A DNA stretch of 5,522 nucleotides from Alphaproteobacteria bacterium (lineage in GTDB: Bacteria > Pseudomonadota > Alphaproteobacteria > UBA828). The stretch lies in contig JAUVWK010000213.1 of assembly GCA_030604165.1 (NCBI GenBank), forward strand, positions 1 to 5,522. The letters are read 5' to 3'. The notes under the pieces are model-generated. The model made no database searches and was not told the DNA's origin. It worked only from the letters and a program-made list of their open reading frames with translations. This document shows, piece by piece, positions 1-5,397 of this stretch. Position 1 is the first letter of the stretch; each line of letters starts with the position of its first letter. The translations under genes were made by a program, and so were the position numbers.

Positions 1-10
1 AGTTCTTCAT
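1..10 (-). CDS. Start of a minus-strand gene cut by the left window edge (first codons only)
   Basis: Read on the minus strand, an ATG at 10-8 is followed by AAG and AAC (Met-Lys-Asn) and the reading then leaves the window. It is called because a near-ideal Shine-Dalgarno AGGAGG (complement of 16-21) lies 5 nt upstream, the right distance for initiation. The gene would lie in the same orientation as the radical SAM gene, whose stop is 122 bp upstream, so it could be a downstream member of the same transcription unit or have its own promoter. Nothing can be said about the product from three codons. The ATG plus Shine-Dalgarno could also be coincidental. Confidence 0.5.
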
Positions 11-15
11 CCAAG

Positions 16-21
16 CCTCCT
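16..21 (-). promoter_or_regulatory. Strong Shine-Dalgarno for the left-edge gene
   Basis: The plus-strand CCTCCT reads AGGAGG on the minus strand, fully complementary to the anti-Shine-Dalgarno core of 16S rRNA. It stands 5 nt before an ATG. It is the best ribosome binding site in the window and the only evidence for the gene at the edge. Confidence 0.55.
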
Positions 22-132
22 ATCAGTTGGAAACTTGAATCACATCATCACGAAAATAGGAATCCCCTAATTGAGTACAGACCCTAGCGCATTTCGTACT
101 CGCGTGGATTTGACGGCGCTGCCGATGCGGCC

Positions 133-1917
133 CTATTCGGCCGCCGCTCTGGCTGAGTCGCGCGCGGCGACTTCCCGCTGCCGCTTGTCCACGGCCTCGG
201 CACCGCCACGGGTCTCGGCGAACAGGGCGAAATCGGCGAACTCCTCGTCGGACGGCGGCGTCAACGCAAGATCCGTGTAGTCCCTGGCCGCTTGCTCGTC
301 ATGCCGGATGCGGCGGCGCACCAACCCCATCCGGGCAAGCCAGTAGGCCATCCAGAAGTGATGGCCGATGATCTCCCCCAGGTAGCGCGGATAGAACCGA
401 AACGGGTTTTCCCGCTTCATGGTCGGGCGCCGGTCCGTTCTGAAACGCAGGCGGAAATAGCCGCCGTCCAAAGGATGCACCCGCGCATAGCGGATCGAGA
501 AAAAGAACCAGAGCATGGTGAACATGGTCTTGCCCGCGCTGATGCCGCTGGCCGCCGCGCGGCGCATCACGGTCTCCATGTGCTCGGGCGTGTAGTACCA
601 CTCCCAGGCCGACCGGTAAGTGCTCTGCAACTCGTCTCGCGACATCTTCGGGTGCGCGGTGACGGCGTGATTGGTGTCGTACTTGTTCATGTCGGGATCC
701 ATCCAGACGCCATTATCGTAGAGCGCCTTGTGATCTTCGGAGCCCGGCAGCGGGGTCAAGATGAAGAATTCGAGAATGTCGACCGGCAGCTCGCGCTTGA
801 TGATCTCGATATCGCGCCGAATGGTTTCCTTGGTGTCGTTGGGAAAGCCGATGATGTAGCCGGCCAAGGTGACAATCCGGGCTCGCTTCCATTGCAGCAG
901 CATCTGCCGGTAGTCGGTGATCTTGTTCTGCCGTTTCTTGGCCCCCATCAGGCTGTCCGGATTGATGTTCTCGAGACCGATGAAGGCGCGGCTGACACCG
1001 GCCCGCGCCGCCTTGTCGATGAAGCCGTCGATCTTGTGGCAGAGCGTATCGACCTGAATGGTGAAGCTGATCTTCAGACCCTCTTCCTCGCGCAGCTTGA
1101 TCAACCGGTCGAACAAGGCCTCCCAGTTGCGGTTGCGGGCGAAGTTGTCGTCGGTGACGAAGAACCGCCTGATGTTCTGAGCCAGATTCGCGCGCACAAT
1201 CCGCTCGAGATCGTCCGGCGTCCGGAACCGGCTCTTGCGTCCCTGCACGTTGATGATGGTACAGAACGAACATTGGTACGGGCAGCCGCGCCCGAGATCG
1301 ACGCTCGAAATGGCCCCGGCGTAGCGCCGAACATGGTCCTCCGGACACAGCGGAAGCGGCTGGTTCGCCAGCTCGGGCAGCTCTGCCATGTGATTGTAGA
1401 GCGGCTTCAACTTGCCCTGCCAAGCGTCGCGTAGAACCTCGTCGAGCCGGCCGTCCTCCGCCTCGCCGGCAAACAGGCCGATGCCGAGCTCTTGGGCCTC
1501 GCGCAGCGTCACGTGCATGTCGTCGAGCATGGCAACGCAGCCCGAGACGTGAAAGCCGCCGATGCAAACGGGATAATCCCGCGCCCTGAAGACACGCGCG
1601 ATATCGAGCGCGCGCGGATACTGGTTCGATTGCACGCCGATGAACGCGATCAGGGCGCGGCCGCCGGTGCGCTCGATCCGCCGCATAATGCGGTCGGGTC
1701 GGACCCGGCGGTTGGTCTCGTCGATGAGCTCGATCCGAATATCGACACCCTCGCCCAGCACCTTACGCGCGCGGCAGTCTTCGGCGATGCCGTTGAGGCA
1801 GGCCTGCGTGTTGGACGGGATCGCGGAGCGCAGCCATTGGATCGGATAGCCGTCGTCGTCGTAATGCGACGGCTTGATCATCACGATATGAAAGATGCCG
1901 GATTCGTCAGACGCCAT
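133..1917 (-). CDS. B12-binding-domain radical SAM protein, substrate unknown
   Basis: A 594-aa radical SAM enzyme of the cobalamin-binding-domain class (the BchE/HpnP/methyltransferase-like group). Residues about 9-170 form the region where such proteins carry a Rossmann-like B12-binding fold; it starts with IKPSHYDDDGY and includes CIGGFHVSG and an acidic GLFAGEAEDG segment. I see no DxHxxG cobalamin-ligand motif, which is common in this class. The radical SAM core follows: C212, C216 and C219 in GCPYQCSFC are the CxxxCxxC ligands of the 4Fe-4S cluster that cleaves S-adenosylmethionine. Further core elements are FFVTDDNFARN (252-262), FIGLENINPDSL (312-323) and GYIIGFPNDT (353-362). Residues about 395-594 form a C-terminal extension with a short hydrophobic stretch (MFTMLWFFFSI, about 465-475), possibly membrane-associating, and a charged tail. 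The frame stays open upstream to 2154, but that would overlap the divergent gene's start. The ATG at 1917 is preferred because AAAGAGGA lies 13 nt upstream and the family-like sequence begins just after it. The class is certain; the reaction (methylation, ring chemistry or other) is not predictable. Confidence 0.9.
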   Translation of the reverse strand: MASDESGIFHIVMIKPSHYDDDGYPIQWLRSAIPSNTQACLNGIAEDCRARKVLGEGVDIRIELIDETNRRVRPDRIMRRIERTGGRALIAFIGVQSNQYPRALDIARVFRARDYPVCIGGFHVSGCVAMLDDMHVTLREAQELGIGLFAGEAEDGRLDEVLRDAWQGKLKPLYNHMAELPELANQPLPLCPEDHVRRYAGAISSVDLGRGCPYQCSFCTIINVQGRKSRFRTPDDLERIVRANLAQNIRRFFVTDDNFARNRNWEALFDRLIKLREEEGLKISFTIQVDTLCHKIDGFIDKAARAGVSRAFIGLENINPDSLMGAKKRQNKITDYRQMLLQWKRARIVTLAGYIIGFPNDTKETIRRDIEIIKRELPVDILEFFILTPLPGSEDHKALYDNGVWMDPDMNKYDTNHAVTAHPKMSRDELQSTYRSAWEWYYTPEHMETVMRRAAASGISAGKTMFTMLWFFFSIRYARVHPLDGGYFRLRFRTDRRPTMKRENPFRFYPRYLGEIIGHHFWMAYWLARMGLVRRRIRHDEQAARDYTDLALTPPSDEEFADFALFAETRGGAEAVDKRQREVAARDSARAAAE

Positions 1918-1930
1918 GGCCCGTGCGCTG

Positions 1931-1938
1931 TCCTCTTT
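1931..1938 (-). promoter_or_regulatory. Probable ribosome binding site of the radical SAM gene
   Basis: On the minus strand this reads AAAGAGGA, 13 nt before the ATG at 1917. The spacing is longer than usual. The alternative starts at 2010 (Met-Gly-Val) and 1881 (Met-Ile-Lys) show no comparable purine-rich site, so this element decides the start choice. Confidence 0.4.
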
Positions 1939-1968
1939 GCCCCAGATATTTGGGCCCCAGATATTCGG
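1939..1968. repeat. 15-bp tandem repeat, two copies, in the divergent promoter region
   Basis: Two adjacent units, gccccagatatttgg (1939-1953) and gccccagatattcgg (1954-1968), are identical at 14 of 15 positions. The first unit with its flank forms an imperfect dyad, CCCAGATATTTGGG at 1941-1954, with 6 of 7 base pairs. The repeat lies just upstream of the radical SAM start, between two divergent genes, so a regulator binding site is possible. It would also read as a duplicated PNIWG peptide if the radical SAM frame began farther upstream, but that start is not favoured. Confidence 0.75.
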
Positions 1969-2076
1969 CCGAGCATGATGACCCGAGTGGCGGGAGGAAG
2001 ATACTCCCATTATTGGCTCGCGCCCCGCCTCGCGTGGAATCGCGGCAGCATGGCGCCAGCCGTTTGCCCCAGGCCA

Positions 2077-2098
2077 AAGACTTGCTACCGAAGACTTG
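2077..2098. repeat. Direct repeat AAGACTTG x2 upstream of the transhydrogenase gene
   Basis: The octamer AAGACTTG occurs at 2077-2084 and again at 2091-2098, a 14-bp period, ending 40 bp before the ATG at 2139. A promoter-proximal position and direct repetition fit an activator or repressor half-site pair, but 14 bp is not an integral number of helical turns. No convincing -35/-10 pair could be assigned here. Confidence 0.4.
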
Positions 2099-2124
2099 AT
2101 ATAGGTGGGTGTCCAAGGAGCAGC

Positions 2125-2130
2125 GAGGAA
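2125..2130 (+). promoter_or_regulatory. Shine-Dalgarno that sets the transhydrogenase start at 2139
   Basis: GAGGAA lies 8 nt before the ATG at 2139, ideal spacing. An in-frame GTG at 2109 would add ten residues but has no purine-rich site at a suitable distance; the AAGGAG at 2115-2120 lies downstream of that GTG. The ATG is therefore chosen. Confidence 0.65.
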
Positions 2131-2138
2131 AGCCCGCG

Positions 2139-3446
2139 ATGGCCATCGACCCATATTATGCGCCGACGCCCGGCGGAGACATCGCCTTCACCGTCGAGGC
2201 GCCGACGCTGAAGTTCGGCGTTGGCGCGATCAAGGAGCTGGGCGAGGACGCGAAAGCCCTCGGCATGAGCCGGGTCGCGCTCTACACCGACCCTCGCGTC
2301 GCCAAGCTCGAGCATGTCGCGCGCGCCCGCGCCTCTCTCGAGGCCGCGGGCCTCGATGTCGCGGTCTACGACGAGGTCGAGGTCGAGCCGACCGACCGCT
2401 CCTTCAAGGCGGCCGCCGCCTTCGCGGTGGAGGGTAAATTCGACGGCTTCGTCTCGGTGGGCGGCGGCTCCACGATGGACACCACCAAGGCCGCCAACCT
2501 CTACGCCACCTACCCGGCCGATCTTTTCGCCTATGTCAGCGCGCCGCTCGGCGAGGCCCGACCGGTTCCCGGCCCCTTGAGGCCCCACATCGCCTGCCCC
2601 ACGACCTTCGGCACGGCAAGCGAGACCACGGCCATCGCGGTCTTCGATATTCTCGAACAAGAGATGAAGACCGCGATCGCGCAGCGCCCGCTGCGGCCCA
2701 CGCTCGGCATCGTCGATCCCGCCGGGCTGATGACGCTGCCGGTTCAGGTCGTGGCCGCCAACGGCTTCGATGTTTTCAGCCATGCCATCGAATCCTTGAC
2801 CGCGCGTCCCTTCACGCGGCGGAAGGCGCCGGAAACGCCGGCGCTGCGCCCGCTGTTCCAGGGCGCCAACCCCTATGGCGATATCGCCAGCCTCGAGGCC
2901 ATCAAGCTGGTGGGCGCCAATATCGAGACCGCGGTCAAGCGGCCGGAGGATCTCGCGGCGCGCGAGGCGCTCGCCTTCTCCGGCATGCTCGCAGGCATCG
3001 GTTTCGGCAATACCGGCTGCCACGTGCCGCACGCCATGTCCTACGCGGTGGCCGGCCTGGTGAAGGACTATCGGCCCGAGGGCTGGCCGGACGACCACGC
3101 CATGGTGCCGCACGGTACGTCCGTGATCTTGAACGCGCCGGCGGCGTTCCGGTTCACCGGCCCGGCCTGCCCCGAGCGCCATTTGAAGGCCGCGGCAGCC
3201 TTGGGCGCGGAAGTGCGCAACCTGCCGCTCGAGCGCGCGGGCGAGGCGCTAGCCGACCAAGTGATTAGCCTCATGCGCGCGACCGGCATGCCCAACGGCT
3301 TGCGCGGCGTGGGCTATGGCGAGGGCGATATCGAGGCCTTGACCGAGCGGACCCTGCCCACACGGCGCCTGCTCGACATCTGCCCGCGAGAGGTCGGGCG
3401 CGACGACCTGCGCCGGCTGTTCAAGGACGCCATGTCATACTGGTAA
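2139..3446 (+). CDS. Iron-dependent alcohol dehydrogenase family, hydroxyacid-oxoacid transhydrogenase (4-hydroxybutyrate oxidising)
   Basis: A 435-aa cytosolic protein of the group III metal-dependent alcohol dehydrogenase fold. It resembles the hydroxyacid-oxoacid transhydrogenase subfamily (human ADHFE1) along its whole length. Recognisable shared blocks are VEPTDRSF (82-89), VGGGSTMDTTKAANLYA (107-123), YVSAPLG (132-138), PTLGIVDP (187-194), GFDVFSHAIES (209-219), AGIGFGNTGCHVPHAMSY (285-302), MVPHG (322-326) and the C-terminal GYGEGDIEALTERTLP. GGGS at 108-111 is the dinucleotide-binding loop. The metal ligands can be assigned as D211, H215, H298 and H325, so the enzyme should be active. 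Characterised members use a tightly bound nicotinamide cofactor to oxidise 4-hydroxybutyrate to succinic semialdehyde while reducing 2-oxoglutarate to D-2-hydroxyglutarate. A plain NAD-dependent 4-hydroxybutyrate dehydrogenase is the alternative. Length matches the family. The lactonase gene starts 57 bp downstream on the same strand with no terminator between, suggesting one operon. Confidence 0.88.
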   Translation: MAIDPYYAPTPGGDIAFTVEAPTLKFGVGAIKELGEDAKALGMSRVALYTDPRVAKLEHVARARASLEAAGLDVAVYDEVEVEPTDRSFKAAAAFAVEGKFDGFVSVGGGSTMDTTKAANLYATYPADLFAYVSAPLGEARPVPGPLRPHIACPTTFGTASETTAIAVFDILEQEMKTAIAQRPLRPTLGIVDPAGLMTLPVQVVAANGFDVFSHAIESLTARPFTRRKAPETPALRPLFQGANPYGDIASLEAIKLVGANIETAVKRPEDLAAREALAFSGMLAGIGFGNTGCHVPHAMSYAVAGLVKDYRPEGWPDDHAMVPHGTSVILNAPAAFRFTGPACPERHLKAAAALGAEVRNLPLERAGEALADQVISLMRATGMPNGLRGVGYGEGDIEALTERTLPTRRLLDICPREVGRDDLRRLFKDAMSYW

Positions 3447-3503
3447 CGCGATAGCGGCGTTCGCGCCCAAGCTACCGAAACCAGCCTGTGGGGAGAGGAA
3501 ATC

Positions 3504-4268
3504 ATGACGGTCAAGCTCATTGCCATGACATGCGGTTGGATCAACGGGGATCTCGGCGTTTTTCTGGCCGGCGAAACGGGTCAGATCCGCATCCCGGTCC
3601 CCGCCTACTTGATCGAGCACCCCAAGGGCCGCGTGCTGTTCGACACCGGGTTGCATCCCGACACGCAAGGCGATCTGCGGCACCGCGTGGGCTCGCTCGC
3701 CGACGCCTTTTCCGTCGTGTTTCGCCCGGGCGAGGAGATCGAGGCGCGTCTCGAAGCGCTCGATATTGCGCCGGAGAGTATCGATTACATCGTCAATTCC
3801 CACCTGCATTGGGATCACACCGGCGGCAACGAGCTGATTCCCAACGCCAAGGTCATCATTCAAAAGCGCGAATGGGAAGCCGGTCATGTCGCCGAGTTGA
3901 TCGAAGCCAACAGCTTCATCCCCGCCAACTACGATCACGGCCACCAGGTCATGCAGATCGACGGCGAGCATGACCTGTTCGGCGACGGCTCCGTGGTGAC
4001 GGTTCCGACCTACGGCCATACGCCCGGCCACCAGTCGCTCAAGGTCCGGCTGCAATCGGGCGGCGAGGTGGTCATGGCGGCGGACGCCTGCTACATGCGC
4101 AAGACCCTCGAAGACCTGCACCTGCCGACCATCCTCTCCGACGCCGAGCAGATGACGGCGTCGCTCATGACGCTGCGCAAGCTGCAGACGGCGGGCGCGC
4201 GCATCCTCTTTGGCCACGATCCAGAGTTTTGGCGCAGCGTCCCGCGAGCGCCCTTGGAAATCACCTAG
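3504..4268 (+). CDS. Metallo-beta-lactamase-fold lactonase (AttM/BlcC, AHL-lactonase-like family)
   Basis: A 254-aa protein with no signal peptide, so cytosolic. The dinuclear metal site is complete: HLHWDH (H100, H102, D104, H105), H172 in YGHTPGHQS, D194 in AADACY and H238 in FGHDPEFW. Y197, three residues after D194, matches the tyrosine that AHL lactonases such as AiiA use near the lactone carbonyl. The N-terminal RIPVPAYLIEHP segment and the C-terminal GHDPEFW ending resemble Agrobacterium AttM/BlcC, which hydrolyses gamma-butyrolactone as well as acyl-homoserine lactones. The start at 3504 has GGAGAGGA (3492-3499) just upstream. The partner gene upstream encodes a probable 4-hydroxybutyrate-oxidising enzyme, which favours gamma-butyrolactone or a related 4-hydroxy-acid lactone as substrate over quorum-signal degradation. 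The true substrate is not readable from sequence; another ester or lactone is possible. Confidence 0.87.
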   Translation: MTVKLIAMTCGWINGDLGVFLAGETGQIRIPVPAYLIEHPKGRVLFDTGLHPDTQGDLRHRVGSLADAFSVVFRPGEEIEARLEALDIAPESIDYIVNSHLHWDHTGGNELIPNAKVIIQKREWEAGHVAELIEANSFIPANYDHGHQVMQIDGEHDLFGDGSVVTVPTYGHTPGHQSLKVRLQSGGEVVMAADACYMRKTLEDLHLPTILSDAEQMTASLMTLRKLQTAGARILFGHDPEFWRSVPRAPLEIT

Positions 4269-4285
4269 TGGATTGAACCCACTAG
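4265..4285. repeat. Perfect 7-bp inverted repeat overlapping the lactonase stop codon
   Basis: CTAGTGG (4265-4271) and CCACTAG (4279-4285) are exact reverse complements separated by 7 nt. The left arm contains the TAG stop of the lactonase. It is the first of three successive hairpins. There is no T tract after it, so it is not a terminator by itself. Confidence 0.6.
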
Positions 4286-4317
4286 AGCGTGTTCCACTGG
4301 CGTGGAATCGCACCGCT
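4286..4317. repeat. Imperfect hairpin, possibly a REP-like palindromic element
   Basis: The core TTCCAC (4292-4297) and GTGGAA (4302-4307) close a TGGC loop. Outer arms AGCG (4286-4289) and CGCT (4314-4317) pair as well, with a few unpaired bases between. Alphaproteobacterial genomes often carry dispersed palindromes of this look, with GAGC...GTGGAATCG-like cores, in 3' intergenic regions. Only one copy is present in the window, so repetitive status is an inference. Confidence 0.4.
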
Positions 4318-4319
4318 TC

Positions 4320-4349
4320 AGCCTGCCCCTTGGGCGGGCCGGCTTTTTT
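4320..4349 (+). terminator. Probable intrinsic terminator of the transhydrogenase-lactonase operon
   Basis: A GC-rich stem, GCCTGCC (4321-4327) with GGCGGGC (4333-4339), has one G-T wobble and the loop CCTTG. It is followed by CGGC and six Ts (4344-4349). An alternative fold pairs AGCC (4320-4323) with GGCT (4341-4344), bringing the stem base up to the T tract. It lies 51 bp after the lactonase stop, in the right orientation to end that transcript. Confidence 0.65.
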
Positions 4350-4600
4350 CGAGAGCGTCGTCCAGGGCCGATTCCGGCCTCGGGGACTCCACATAACAAT
4401 ACATAAAATCAGTTACTTAGGACGTATTCTTCGACTCGATATCGGGGCCCTCGTGAATTACCCAAGCTAAAGATATCTAAATCAATCGGTGTAAGTCTTT
4501 AGGGGTATTGCGGTGCGAAGCGGTGGCGTGATCGAACCCTGGTGGAGTTGTGCCCGCCAGAACAAGGGGTTGGAGCACCCGCCGCCGGGAGAAGTGAGCG
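4350..4600. other. Noncoding leader of the mlaC-like gene with an AT-rich island
   Basis: No credible gene was seen here; short open frames lack ribosome binding sites and family features. Roughly 4386-4500 is clearly richer in A and T than the flanking genes and includes homopolymeric patches such as ATACATAAAATC. This is where the promoter of the downstream gene would be expected, but no -35/-10 pair convinced me. From about 4508 the sequence returns to high GC, giving an untranslated leader of up to about 90 nt if transcription begins near the island. Confidence 0.5.
4459..4507. repeat. Long imperfect inverted repeat in the AT-rich island
   Basis: CTAAAGA (4467-4473) and TCTTTAG (4496-4502) are perfect reverse complements separated by 22 nt. 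The pairing continues outward after a 3-nt bulge (AAG, 4464-4466): TACCC (4459-4463) pairs with GGGTA (4503-4507), making 12 pairs in all. There is no T tract after the right arm on the plus strand. It could be an operator, an RNA leader structure, or part of a small repeat element. Confidence 0.5.
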
Positions 4601-5272
4601 ATGAAGAAACGACGTCGCGCGTTCTGTCGACGATTCATCATGGCCGCGTGTGCCAGCGTCTTCCTTTTGGCGGTCTGGTCCACGAACGCGCCGACCGCGG
4701 ATGACAACGCGGACGCGCGCCAGTTTATTCAGTCGCTCGCCGACCAGTCACTGACGATCATGCGCGACAACGAGACCCTAAGTTTCGACGAGCGGGAGAG
4801 TCGGTTTCGGGAGCTCTTCGTCGAGGGTTTCGACTTGAAAGTGATCGCGCGCTTTGTTGTCGGGCGCCACTGGCGCACCGCCTCGGCGACGCAACGAGCC
4901 GCCTATATTGACCTATTTCCCGATTATTTCGTACGCATCTATGCCTCGCGCTTTGGCACATTTTCAGGTGAGACCGTCGAGATCGTCGGCACGCGGAAAA
5001 CGGAACGCAATGATTCCTTCGTCCAGATCCGAGTCAACTCGGACGCTGTCCGTGAGCCGATTCAGCTAAGTTTCCGGGTGCGCAAGGCTAAGGGCAGCTA
5101 CAAGGTGATCGACGTAATGGTCGAGGGCATCAGCCTGCTCGTCACCCAGCGCGCCGAGTTCACCGCCGTGATCGCCCAAAAAGGCTTCGACGGCTTTCTG
5201 GCCGCGCTCCGCGACCGCATGAACGCCTTGCGGCCCGAGAGCGAGCCCGTGCCCGCCACCAGCTCCGGCTAG
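4601..5272 (+). CDS. mlaC: MlaC/Ttg2D-family periplasmic phospholipid-binding protein
   Basis: A 223-aa exported protein of the MlaC (toluene-tolerance Ttg2D) family, which carries phospholipid between the outer membrane and the inner-membrane MlaFEDB transporter. In some alphaproteobacteria a relative (HpnM) is linked to hopanoids. The N-terminus has a very basic segment (residues 1-11), a hydrophobic core (about 12-26) and a small-residue region, giving a signal peptide. The RR followed by FIM at 10-14 is weakly Tat-like. Family blocks are GFDLKVIARFVVGRHWR (76-92), QRAAYIDLFPDYFVRIYASRF (split around 98-118) and YKVIDVMVEGISLLVTQR (167-184), with a C-terminal helix (FDGFLAALRDRM). A Shine-Dalgarno-like GGAGA at 4588-4592 lies 8 nt before the ATG. 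Length fits the family. No mlaA, mlaD, mlaE or mlaF is adjacent and the gene looks monocistronic, so its transporter partner must lie elsewhere. The family call is firm; assignment as the true MlaC rather than an HpnM-like paralog is less so. Confidence 0.87.
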   Translation: MKKRRRAFCRRFIMAACASVFLLAVWSTNAPTADDNADARQFIQSLADQSLTIMRDNETLSFDERESRFRELFVEGFDLKVIARFVVGRHWRTASATQRAAYIDLFPDYFVRIYASRFGTFSGETVEIVGTRKTERNDSFVQIRVNSDAVREPIQLSFRVRKAKGSYKVIDVMVEGISLLVTQRAEFTAVIAQKGFDGFLAALRDRMNALRPESEPVPATSSG

Positions 5273-5397
5273 CACCCTGCTTGGAGCGGCCGGACCGCGA
5301 TTGGTGTAGCGGCCTCTTCGGAAAGCGGGGCTGTTCTCGTCCGTTGAACCAGCTCCAACAATCCGCGACGGTTAGCCTGGGCGAGAGCCGAGGCCGA
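5273..5397. other. Convergent intergenic region
   Basis: The stretch between the mlaC-like stop and the stop of the right-edge minus-strand gene shows no gene. A weak imperfect inverted repeat (GAGCGGCCG near 5284 with CGGCCTC near 5310) has a large loop and no T tract, so I do not call a terminator. Confidence 0.5.

Noticed and set aside
292..1434. A 380-codon open frame on the plus strand opposite the radical SAM gene
   Set aside because: It is antisense to a well-supported radical SAM gene, has no recognisable domain or ribosome binding site, and such long antisense frames are expected in high-GC DNA.
1992..2008. Small inverted repeat GGGAG/CTCCC in the divergent region
   Set aside because: Only five pairs with a 7-nt loop, common by chance in GC-rich DNA.
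2109..2138. GTG start ten codons upstream for the transhydrogenase
   Set aside because: No ribosome binding site at a usable distance before the GTG, whereas GAGGAA sits 8 nt before the ATG at 2139.
1918..2154. A 79-residue N-terminal extension of the radical SAM protein (start at 2154)
   Set aside because: It would overlap the start of the divergent gene, has no Shine-Dalgarno, looks noncoding and includes the tandem repeat as duplicated PNIWG. The ATG at 1917 is better supported.
2085..3182. A 365-codon minus-strand open frame opposite the transhydrogenase gene
   Set aside because: Its composition is dominated by Arg, Gly, Ala and Glu as in a high-GC shadow frame, while the opposite strand encodes an unmistakable enzyme with all metal ligands.
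3504..4268. Reading the lactonase as a beta-lactamase resistance enzyme or glyoxalase II
   Set aside because: It has no signal peptide, and the GHTPGHQS, DACY and GHDPEFW segments match the AHL/gamma-butyrolactone lactonase branch of the fold better than either alternative.
2032..4311. A 12-bp identical word, GCGTGGAATCGC, at 2032-2043 and 4300-4311 flanking the two-gene operon
   Set aside because: One shared 12-mer is about what chance gives among all pairs of positions in a window this size, and the similarity does not extend into the flanks, so it is not called a flanking repeat of a mobile element.
3435..4394. A 319-codon minus-strand open frame across the lactonase
   Set aside because: It overlaps a lactonase with a complete metal site and shows no family features of its own; it also runs through the operon terminator region.
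4513..4704. Small plus-strand open frame overlapping the mlaC-like start
   Set aside because: It has no ribosome binding site and lies out of frame over the signal-peptide region of a well-supported gene.
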